Shown here piece by piece: positions 15,101-27,100 of a stretch of DNA of 64,000 bases; within the stretch, counting starts at the first letter, position 1, and each line of letters opens with the position of its first letter. Under the pieces are notes generated by a model, which was given only the letters and a program-made list of their open reading frames with translations, searched no databases and had not been told where the DNA came from. The stretch spans positions 12,792,150-12,856,149 of the forward strand of contig CAIIXF020000002.1 of the NCBI GenBank assembly GCA_903813345.2. Reading direction: 5' to 3'. The translations under genes and the position numbers were made by a program. The stretch comes from Owenia fusiformis. Its lineage: Eukaryota; Annelida; Polychaeta; Sabellida; Oweniidae.

Positions 15101-18100
15101 CGTTGTTCTGGTTAAGCTTGTTATTATGGTCTTACTAGTGGTTATTATTGAGTAATGGTACAGGTATTCAATATGGTATTGCAGCTTACACTTAAGTAAT
15201 GGTACACGTATCCTTGGATTTTAGGCCCGAATACTTAGGTTTATTTTTTTAATTATCGTGTATTATTATTTTGTGTTAATATTAGTTAACCATCTAACTA
15301 TGAGCATGATATGATAACCTTGTTATATTAATATAGCGCATAGGCGTAGCCAGGGGGATGCGATGTGTGCGATCGCACCCCCCCCCCTCCATAATCAATG
15401 AAAATAGAACCATTAGAAAGAAGAAAAAAGTCTTAAAATGCTTTTTATTTGAAGCTTCTAGCTCGATTTTGAACGAAGTTGCACCAATTTTTGTAAAATT
15501 CAAATCAAATCTTCAAAAACATTTTTTATGCCACGATCGCACCCCCCCCCTCCCCCGACTGAAAGATGGCTACGCCACTGTAACGTGTAATCAATACGCT
15601 ACATTTTGTATGTTCAATTTGTATACTAAAAACTATTATTAATCAACAAATTTAGATGAAGACAAGATAAAAATTCAAATCAAGAATGAAAAGGTGTCTA
15701 AGTATATAAATCTTAAGGGTAATGCATATTTGAATTAAACAGAGGCGGGTTAATTTATATTGTGCTATGAACTACGCTATTATTCAAAATTGCAGCTAAG
15801 ATGCCTGTTTTATGATACCCTGCGTGCAGAGTCTAGTTAAACTACACTAAGACGAAGCTCTCTTTCAAGAAGTGAAGTCAAACGAATGCAAAGGGTAGTT
15901 TTGTGAAAAATATCACGGAAGATGTATTCTAGATATCAGTAGTATTCTCAGAAATTTATTATCCGAAACGGATAACATCTGGCCACTCAGACAAACAATC
16001 GCAGACATAGGCTAATAGGTAGTGAGGTAGCACCGAAAAATGTACCCGCTTCTGAACAAATTGAAATTACTTGTTTCTTATGTATTTTTATGTGATACTT
16101 CAGAAAATTTGACGCGTCTGACGTCTGGCGTCTGACGCGCCATATCCGGGGCGAAAGTTGTCAAAATTGGGTTTTTGACCCTAAAAAGGAAAATTACTGG
16201 GGGTACATTAACATCATTGAATAATTCATTCAGTTAGTCTTCAATCATCATAATGATTTTATTGAGAGTTGATGAGATCATTTTAAGGTAGTATGCAAAC
16301 TTTCAATGGTCTGTCACTCGTGGTTGCCATGGAAACCACACTTTTTGCTGAGAAAATCCTTAATTTTGGTAAAACCTGTACCTGTACAAAATATATAATG
16401 TGGATTATTTTTCAAATCAACAGATATCAGAACATTTTAGCACTCTAAAAATCACCAGGGCTGTCCAAACATTTGTTTAAAGAGAAAGAATATTGCAATT
16501 TATATGACTGGTAAGTGTCAAAGACCATACAATTACATAAGTGGTCAAAAGTGGGCGTCGCCCTCATAATAGTAGTTGATTGCCATTCTCTATAAATACA
16601 GAGTTTTACTTGACTTTTGAGATACATTTATATTGAATTTCTTTGGTTATACTTAATATCAAGCATTTTTACATCTAAGTGTTATAGTTATTGCATGGGG
16701 ATACAGGGGGGAGGGGGAGGAGGGGGGGTAGTAACAGAATTGGGAGGGGGCAGAGCTTATCAGCCTTAAGTGTAAATCTCATCTACATGGTTCTAGATTT
16801 CATAGGGTACAGCTTCTGGGTCTTATTATATTCATCTCAATATATAAGATATAAGAATTCTGCATGATTGGTAAGTGTCAAAGACCATAGAATTACACAT
16901 GTGATCAAAAGTGGGCGTCGCCCTAATCATAGTATATGGTTCATTCTCTATAAATACAGAGTTTAACTTGACTTTTGAAGTACATTTACTTAAAAACATC
17001 TTTGATTTATACTTAATGTCAAGCATTTCTGGTAAGTTATATATGCACATCTAATTGTAATAGTTATTGTCTGGGGGTGGAGGAGGGGGGGGGGAGTAAC
17101 AGAATTGGAAATGGGCAGTGCTAATAAGCCTTAAATGTAAATCTCATTTATTTAGTTCTGGATTTCAAGGGGTGCATCTTCTGGGTCTTCTTCACTTCTG
17201 GGTCTTCTTCATCTCAATATATGGGATATTCCAATTTACATGATTGGTAAGTGTCAAAGACCATACAATTACATAAGTGATCAAAAGTGGGTGTTGCTCT
17301 AACAATAGTAGATAATTCATTCTCTATGAATATGGAGTTTAACTTGACTTTAAGATTTATTTTTTAAATTAAAACTTCTTTGATTACATTTAGTATTGTA
17401 ATATTTATTCCCTGTGGGGGGCAAGGGGGGTAGTAGCAGAAATGGGAGGGGGCAGAGCCAATGGCCAGTCAGTCTTAAGTATTAATATCATAGTCTGATC
17501 ATTTTCATTCACCTCCCGATGTTAATATATTAACAATATCATGCGGGAGAATATTAAAAAGCCTTTTAAAAAGGTGCTATTGCTATTGCCCCTTCTGCAT
17601 GGCACTTCATCTGTGAATGTGTGAAGTGCTAGGAAGGCTGCATATATGTCAGGGTCTATATTGGAGGAAATACCACTGACATCAGTCTTCATTTGTTTCC
17701 AACTCAAATATCCAGCAGCACACTTTGCTGTATTTGCTTTTTGTTTTCATCATCATACAAGAACTAATTCCAATCTTTAGGGACTCGTGCTTTTCTACCT
17801 CAAATAGGTCAAGGTGTCCCTCCCCTCTTTCAGGTTCCTTTATAGAAATTTTGATGTAATTATCACATACGAAAACGAATCAATCTGCAATTGTAGAATC
17901 TTGAAACAGTCTCCGCCAGATCCAGAAACAAAACTACCTTTCAAGTTGAATTATGGTTTGGGATAGTTGGGGTTTGTTTTCCTTATGACTTGTATACATT
18001 TAGAAGTTTTCTTTTTCTTGCTGGGTTCTATTACAAATTTTGGTCCTTTCCCTTTGGCACTTGTGGGTACATGTTCATGCATAGGGATGTGTTTCTCTGT

Positions 18101-21100
18101 TCTTGCAAGAAGTCCAGTCAGTGTTCCTAGAGCCCAAGGCACAGGGCTCAATAGGAACTGCAGGAGACATTCTAGGCTAATTTTATGTTCTTAAGCAAGA
18201 TCGAAGCTGTTCAAAGATGTTTCATTTAGAATGTATTTGTATAAGCTTGTTCTGAGTACTTTTTTACTGTCACTGTCACTGTTGCTGCTGTAGTTTGCTG
18301 CTATAGTTTTCAATTTCATATGTTTTATTAGATCATGAAATCTTTTTTTTGTGCGGTTTTTGTCATCTTTATGTCTTCTTCTATACTTGCTATTTGTGCC
18401 TTTCCAAGGTCGTTATGGGTGTCACACTCATCTCATCTCTAGATAATTTTCCTAAGTTGGTCTAATGAATGACTGTCTGATTGTTGTAACCATTTCATCC
18501 ATATAAAGCACTTATTGTCTGTATGGCCCATATTGCAAATCCTCGTAGTGAACCACCAGATGGACTTGAATGGAAACTAAATGACTCCATATCTTTCCAG
18601 TGGGTATTGACTGATATTCTCATACAAGAGACTGGTGATAAAGCAACACCAGGAGATGAATCAGAAAACCCCAGAAGATGTACCCTATGAAATCCAGAAT
18701 TAAAAAGATGAGATTTATACTTAAAGGCAGATTAGATCTACACATTCTAATTCTGTTACTACTCACCCCTGCCCAAATGTAAAAACTATAATACTTACAC
18801 AGATGTATTTAACAGAAATGCTTGACATAAATTATAATAACAGCAGTTCAGTATAACTATGAATGTATCTCAAAAGTCAAGTTCAATTTTGTATTTATAC
18901 AAAGAACCAATCATCTACTATTGTTAGGGTGACACTCCTTTTGATCGTTTATAAATATGTAATTGTATGGTGTTTGATAGCCTTGCCCAAGTCGGTATTT
19001 TTACTTATCTGATCTTGAATTATTACCGCCTTGTACAATCCAATACATCTCCGCTGTTATTATGCTGAAATATTCAACGGTTTCGAGATTTCCATAATAC
19101 CTACGCTATCAGGGGTATCGCGAAACCTTATTGATTGACAGATATCGCGTGGACACGACGTGTGACTTCAGGCTGAATGACCAATCAAAACGTTATCGGG
19201 TTGAGCTGCATAAACAAACAAACTTCCCACCTACGACTTGAAATTCAATGATCTGATCGAGTGTTTCTTTAGAGTTACAATATATTCTGTAATTAAATGT
19301 ACATCGGAAGGTAAGAGTCATTAATATAAATTAAATCATGCGATTCAATGTTGATTTAAAACTGATTTCGCGATGAAAATGCATGAAGACCTAGTCCAAT
19401 GTAGCGGGTCATGTCGTCGTCGATCGGTGATTGAATCTCAGCCTACATGTTCAGCGATCGTTTCAACGTTTGTATTGTTGAAATCTTCTCACCTTTGATT
19501 ATTATTGATATTTATCTGATAAAATATTTGTATTTTCATGATGAATTCGTGCTCAGATTCTTGCAAGATTTGTTCATGAAAAGTCCCGGTGAAAAGTGTA
19601 CTTGTTTTTGACCTTGCATAATAATGAGCTAACGCTACAAGGCCGTCGTTGATTGGTCAAATTTTACCGACATCAACAAACTGTCGGTAAAGCACGTGGC
19701 TTTCTCTTTGGTACAAGGCGGTCATAATAGAAATCAAGACAAGTAAAAGAGACCGACTTGGGCAAGGCTAGGTGTTTGACAAATCCTGTAAATTGTAATA
19801 TCCCATATATTGAGATGAATATGAAGAAGACCCAGACGAGGTGCCCCATGAAATCCAGAACTATGCAGATGAGATTTATACTTAAGGCTGATTACCTCTG
19901 CCCCCTCCCTATTCTGTTACTACTCTCCCCCATCCTCCCCCAGGCAAGAACTATTACAATTAGATGTGCATTACTAACCAGAAATGCTTGAAATTAAGTA
20001 TAATCAAAGAAGTTGTAATGTAAATGTATCTCAAAAGTCAACTTAGACTCTGTATTTATAGAGAGAAAATCTATAAGGGCGACGCCCACTTTTGATCACT
20101 TGAGTAATTCTATGGTCTTTATACTTACCAATCATGCAGAATTATAATATCCTATAGATTCAGATGAATGTGAAGAAGACGCAGAAGATGAACCCTATGC
20201 AATCCAGAACTATGTAGATGAGATTTATACTTAAGGGTGATTAGCTTTGCCCTCTTCCAATTCTGTTACCCCCCCCCATCTACCCCCTCCCCAATGCAAT
20301 AAGTATAACACTTACATGTACATTATTTACCAAAAATGCTTCATATTTAGTATAACCAAAGAACATCATTATAAATGTATCTCAAAAGTCAAGTAAAACT
20401 CTGTATTTTTAGAGAATGGCTATCATCTACTATGATAAGGGCGACGCCCACTTTTGATCACTTATGTAATTGTATGGTCTTTGACACTCCCCAGCTATGT
20501 TAATTGCAATATCCTTTATATTTAAATAAATGTTTGAACTGCCCTTGTAATTTTGAAAATGCTAAAATGTTCTGATATCTGTTGATTTGAAAAATAATCC
20601 ACATTCTATATTATGTACAGGTACAGGTTTTTACCAAAATTAAGGATTTTCTCAGCAAAAATTGTGGTTTCCATGGCAACCACGAGTGACAGACCATTGA
20701 AACTTTGCATACTACCTAAAAATGATCTCATCAATTCTCGATAAAATTATTATAATGATTGAAGACGAACTGAATGAATTATTCAATGATGATAATGTAC
20801 CCCCTGTAATTTTCCTTTTTAGGGTCAAAAACCCAATTTTGACAACTTTCGCCCCGGATACGGCGCATCAGACAAAGATTTTCTGAAGTATCACATAAAA
20901 ATACATAAGAAACAAGTAATTTCAATTTGTTCAGAAGCGGGTACATTTTTCGGTGCTACCTCACTAACTATAAGCTTGTTTATTTAACAGTTAGATTTGT
21001 TGACTTACCGATCCGTATTTCAATCTCCGGGAAGACGTTCTTTTCACTTTGTATTTGCGTGCAGTGTAATATAAGTTGATACTTTTGTTCAAAAATGTAC

Positions 21101-24100
21101 TTTTAATGGCCTTTTTATGCCTTTTATTTTCAAATTATGTTTTGTTTTGATGTCAGTGTGAAAAGTCAAGAAACGTCAACCCCGACTTTTAATTAAAAAA
21201 ATGTTGGTTAATCACTTATGGCAAATCACAAGGTTGATGATGTCAACGGACCATGATCGTGGAAGGCTATCAATATCAGGTGTATATCGCATAGAAAATA
21301 AATATAGCTAATTTTTCGCACTGATATGATGATGACTATTCTGGCGAATCGGGTAGATATTTCTCAGTTTTTTCCGATAATAAAACTATTCATTTCTATC
21401 AATTTTACAAACGGGGTCCTTTGAATGCACATTAAAACTATAAAAGTATTTATTGGGCGTACATACTCGTTCTGTCATGTTACTTACGTTTCATTTGCAA
21501 GTTGTCCACATATTTATCCGGCGTTTTGTTTAATCAAATTTCCCGCCCCTTGAGGTTTCCGACTGTAAAACTTAATATTTAATACTAGGCAATGCATCAG
21601 TTAATATTTTCAGAATACAAATTTTCCATTTTTATTTCTCTGATAGATAAAGTCTCATTTTGAATCTGTTCGTGTATTAAAGAGTATGCTTTTATAATGC
21701 CGTGGTCACATTTGCTCAGATTTTCAGCACCGGCGCCCGGCCGATGAGTATTTTGTGCAAAATTGTATTCAATTCTGAACAAAATACTCAATCGGCCGGG
21801 CGCCGTAATGAAAATCGGAGCAAATGTTACCAAGTCATAACTGATGAAAAATCAAATGAGAACATGAACATGGATAATAGGGGCACTATTACGCTGCGTG
21901 CAGAGTCTAATTATAAACTACGAGAAGACGAAACTCTCATTTAAGAAGTGAAGTCGAACAAATGCAAAGGGTAGGGTACTATAGAAGGGGATCATATAAA
22001 AGCACGATCTATTTCACAACGCCTTTAACTTTTGTTCTTCAACTGTTGCCCTTACATTACATTATGAGAATGAATATGGGAGTTTCCACGATAATGTTGT
22101 TCACATGATTTTATACACATACCTGCGTAACAATCGGAGACAGAAGTCTTAATATTGTCCAATAAAAATAAGAATCTAACATTTAATGATAACAAAAGGA
22201 TTAATTGCTTAGTTCTCTTTGTTTTAGTCTTTGTTTTCTTAAATGCGGAAGTGTACCAACATCACCTAGATTACATAAGAGATCATCTAACAGTCTAAAA
22301 TTGCTTTTAATTGCAAGTTAATGCATTCCAACCAAAATTTGTATACCTGTAATTTGAGGGGGGGGGGGGCGATGTTACATCACATAACTACAACGTTCAT
22401 ATAGAAATATACAATAAGCATGTCCGTATAAAAGCTAAAATTATAAAAACTCATTTCAAAGTCATTCTGTTCATGGAAGCGTCAAGTTATGAAAAACAAT
22501 GCTAAACACTCAAACAAATCGACTTGATTACCTTTGAAAACGTCTTGAGAGGAAATGGACAAATGTATTTTTCTAACTCATTAGAACGTCTGTCTGATTG
22601 AAATACTATTTTTTAAATACAAACATAAATGATTTAATCTTGGTCAGATGTCTGAACATTGTCCAACAAAATAATAAGAATATAACATTTAATGATTACA
22701 AAAGGATTAATTGCTATAAAGTCTTTGTTTTTCTAACGGCGGAAGTGTTCCAACATCATATTGATTACAGAAGAGATCATCTAACAGTCTAAAATTGCTT
22801 TTAATTCTCGGGTTTTAATTACATTTTATGTATAGACTTTTTTGCCTCTATTCTCATTTTTAAACCTGTTTCTGTTTGCTTATTTAACAATTGTGATACA
22901 TTATTCAGTTAGTGTCGAAATCAAAACAATTTTCTACATTATAGTCCCCTCCTCTTGCACTGACTAAATATTAAAATAAGCCAGTCTGATTGCGAATTTA
23001 CAAATCCTGTAAAAGTAGCTTCAAACCGCCTTTTATTCAGAGAAAACAATAAGTTAATTCATCTGATTGCGAAAATACGAATCAATCTGATTATCTGATC
23101 TCCATGCTATTTGATTCGTGCATTATCTGCAAGTCAGTCGGGCAAGGTTGAAATTATTTCATTTGAAAACAGAAATAAATATCAGAACCCCTCTAGCATA
23201 ACTATTCGGAAGAAATTCATACAAAAAATAAGGTAGGCAACTGATGAAGGGTCGCACACAATGCACGCACCCCTCTCCTCCTCCGTGTTTGCCCACACAC
23301 GATCATATTTGACAATTTTTCTAAAAGCGTTTTCCCCGGGAATATAGGTGTAGCGGTTGCCAGAAGTCGCACAGCTTGGGAGTCAGGGTATCCTGATCCA
23401 TGCCTCAACGCCTGACGGGTCTGATATTTATAGGGGGCGCAAGAATTATTAGGAGGCGGGGTAAACGTGAAAGTTGCCAAAATATCCATAGGCGTAGCCA
23501 GGAGGGGGGGGGGGGGGGGTGCGATGGGTGCGATAACAATAGGCTTTATATACATGCTTTAATGTTTTATTTATCATGATGCTTTTATGTAGGCTATTAA
23601 TTAGGAGGCCCCCCGGCAGGGGCCTCCTATTAATTTTGTAGATATTATTATTATTATTATTCTTTATTATTATTATTATTATTTATTCTTCCCGGGACCT
23701 TTTCTCCTACTTCCAACTAGCTTTCAACTAGCTACTATATACTCCTACTAGGGACTTAGGCTGAACTTGAGGGGAAAGGAATTTTTATCTAGGTCAAGGT
23801 CAAAGGTCAAAATCTAGGTCAAATCTAAGTTTTTTTCAAGTTTCTCAAATCCTGACACTACACTTCAATATTTTTGGCTGAATTTTTGCAAACAGATAGA
23901 TATTAGTATTCTATTAGTCTTAGCCTTTTGCCGTCTAGAGAAATTTTGCCTAGATTTTGAGATATTGAAGGTCAAAAAAAGGTCAGAAAAGGTCTTTTTT
24001 CAACTTGCTTCAAATTGACCAAATTTTTTTTTAAAACTCATCTACAAGTTCTCAGGATTCCAAATCTGACCTTACTTTTGACCTTTGACCTTTGGTTGAC

Positions 24101-27100
24101 CTTCAGTGACCTCCGAAAGGTCAAAAAAGTTGATTTTTCGAATCGATTTTCTGGATTCAAATTTAGGTATATTTATTCACAAAAGACCTTCTGAGGTCTA
24201 AAAAAGTAAAATTTGCAAGGTCAAAGGTCAAGGTCATCAAACGAAATCACAAACTGTGTTTTCTAAGTTTCTCAAAATTGGAGACTACAAATCAATTTTT
24301 TTTACTGAAAGTCAGAATATATATTCCTCTAAAGGTTCTTCACATATTAGCAATTGACTATTTATTAAAATTTTGCTCCAGTTTTGAGATATTAGAACTC
24401 AAAAACTGAAAAAAGGTCAAATTTCGAAATTTTTCAAGGTCAAATTTCAACTTGCTCTAAATTGACCAAACTTTTTTTTAAAAAGCATCTACAAGATCTC
24501 AGGAACTCAAATCTGACCTTAGTTTTGACCTATGACCTTTAGTTGACCTTCAGTGACCTCCGAAAGGTCAAAAAAGTTGATTTTTAAAATCGATTTTCTG
24601 GATTCAAATTTAGGTGCATTCAATCACAAAAGGCCTTAAGAGGTCCAAAAAAGTAAACTTTTCAAGGTCAAAGGTCAAGGTCATTGAATTAAATCACAAA
24701 GTGTGTTTTCTAAGTTTCTCAAAGTTTGTGACTACAAATCAATATTTTTTAATGAAAGTCAGGATATATATTCCTCTAAAGGTTCTAAATATATTAGCAA
24801 TTGATTATTTATTAAGATCTTGCACCAGTTTTGAGATATTAGAGCTCAAAAGCTGAAAAAGGTCAAATTTCGAAATTTTTCAAGGTCAAATTTCAACTTG
24901 AACTAAATTGACCAAACTTTTTTTTAAAAATCATCTACAAGTTCTCAGGATTCCAAATCTGACCTTACTTTTGACCTTTGACCTTTGGTTGACCTTCAGT
25001 GACCTCCAAATTGTAAAAAAAGTAGATTTTTCAAATCAATTTTCTGGGTTTAAATTCAGGTATATTTATTCAAAAAAGACCTACTGAGGCCTAAAAAAGT
25101 AAAATTTGCAAGGTCAAAGGTCAAGGTCATCAAGCTTAATCACAAACTGTGTTTTCTAAGTTTCTCATAATTGGTGACTACAAATCAATATTTTTTAATG
25201 AAAGTCAGAATATAGATTCCTCTCAAGGTTATACACATGTTAGTTATTGATTATCTATTCAAATTTTGCACCAGTTTTGAGATATTAGAGCTCAAAAACT
25301 TAAAAAAGTCAAATTTCGAAATTTCTAAGGTCAAATTTCAACTTGCTCTAAATTGACCAAACTTTTTTTTAAAAACCATCTACAAATTATCAGGAGTTCA
25401 AATCTGACTTTAGTTTTGACCTTTGGTTGACCTTGGAAGAATCCATGTAACCAACTTCATAACTTACTTAGTAATATACTTAAAGTTACTAACTTAGTAA
25501 CTTACGTAGTCAATAACTACTTAGTAACTAGCTGACTTAGAAACTGACTTAATAACCATCTTTTGACCATTGGTTGACCATATAAGGCCAAAACACCTAC
25601 GGGCCTCCGTAAGATTGCTTGCAATCTTGATCTCTAGTTACAGTTCTTTTTGCAATATAAAACTGGTATGTTTATGCAAATTCCGATTGGACTAATATAA
25701 AGGGATATTGTTTCATTATGTGGACTTGAGAAAGTCCGACATACTCATTGCTTTCAACCCAAAACTTAAAATAGGAAGTTATCAAGATCCAAAAGAACAC
25801 GATCGCTACTTAAACAATACGTTTGAAAAATCCCGGCGATCGAAATGCAATCAAACTTTCGCAATCAGGTGCCTAATTAGTCTTTTGATCTCTAAAGTTT
25901 TACGACTGAACGTTTCAATGAACTCGTGAGAAGCAAACCAATCATCATATAAACATTTTTCTAGTAAATCTAAAATAGAGTAAAACCCAGGGAAAAAGAT
26001 TGTGAGTTCATAGGAATTAGGCATATTTCAATTTTGAAATAACAAAAGTCAGTCTCGGAAGAATTTTCCAAGCATTCCCTGTTTTTATTGCAAGGGCCGT
26101 TTAGCGCCGATATGAATTCATTATAGAGCATTAGGGCTTTATTTGTTTTATTTATATAAATGTTATAAAATGTGTACGACACTTTAATGAATTATTTTTA
26201 GGGTTACGATGCATATTTGACTTTTCCCTCTAAACGTTTAAAATTCATCTTTATACTTTTCTTAGTTTGCTTCAATAAAATTAGCATTGGATCCCAGACA
26301 GTTATCAAATTCTCAGACATTTGATTAATATAGATATTTGTACTTCCTTTGACCAGTGGTGCTGTTGTGACTAAGATTCGAATCTAATCTGTTTCATTTT
26401 TATGTAAATTGAGAGGAATAAAGTTTTATTTTAAGCGTTTTAACAATCTTAACGTTTGGCGTGCAGCTCAACTTAATACACAATCAAAGGTCAGATTACA
26501 GAAATAAGAACATGCCTTTTATTTGTTATTCAAGCTCGAGCAATATCTCCGTTATAAAACCAAAATAACTGTGGTTAGGTACCATATCTTGATTACAGTA
26601 AAGACAGGCCATCTCATTCTGGTATGCCAGAGCCACTCTTATCTGCCGATTGTGGAAGGATAAAGACAAAGGGGTCGCGGCTATCGCGATTAGGCCATCT
26701 TATTTCTAGGAATTATTTCTGTCTCTCATTCCTTAAACCGGCTTCGTTAAACAGTGCCAAAATATATAAGTCGGAGCCAAAAACAACATTGTGGGATCCA
26801 CAGCCTTTGCTATCCTTTTGGAATAGTCTCTCAAAAGCGTTAGGTAAAGAGGGACTCTGATAAATCAGAATGAAAAACAAGACTATTTTTATATTTAAAT
26901 CCCCTCACCTTGTCAATGTCTATGCCTGCATCTGGTTTTCCCACCTTTGGGAGGGAGCCAATATACACATAGATTACTTACTGGCCATGGGCAGGGGGGG
27001 GGGCACAGAAATGAACATTCTGGGGTCATAAGGGATACTTGGGGAAGGGCGAGGGTCGGTGGTGAATAGTGAAGTCCGGGAGTGAAGTTAAGGGGTACTG

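Larger units (their letters stand above)
16011..20975. mobile_element. 5-kb fold-back element with tandem-repeat arms
   Basis: Outer ends are inverse: TAGTGAGGTAGCACCGAAAA at left, and the same on the minus strand ending near 20970. About 480 bp of non-tandem arm is followed on each side by three ~370-bp units. The conserved phrase AAAAGTGGGCGTCGCCC occurs near 16545, 16905 and 17283, and its inverse near 18928, 20078 and 20440. The core 17420-18660 is unique. Structure resembles fold-back/TU elements or long-TIR Mutator relatives; no intact transposase. Confidence 0.7.

Noticed and set aside
26624-26860. 78-codon ORF as an extra receptor exon
   Set aside because: Exons 6 and 7 already join in phase; this ORF lacks a matching acceptor/donor pair and conserved features.
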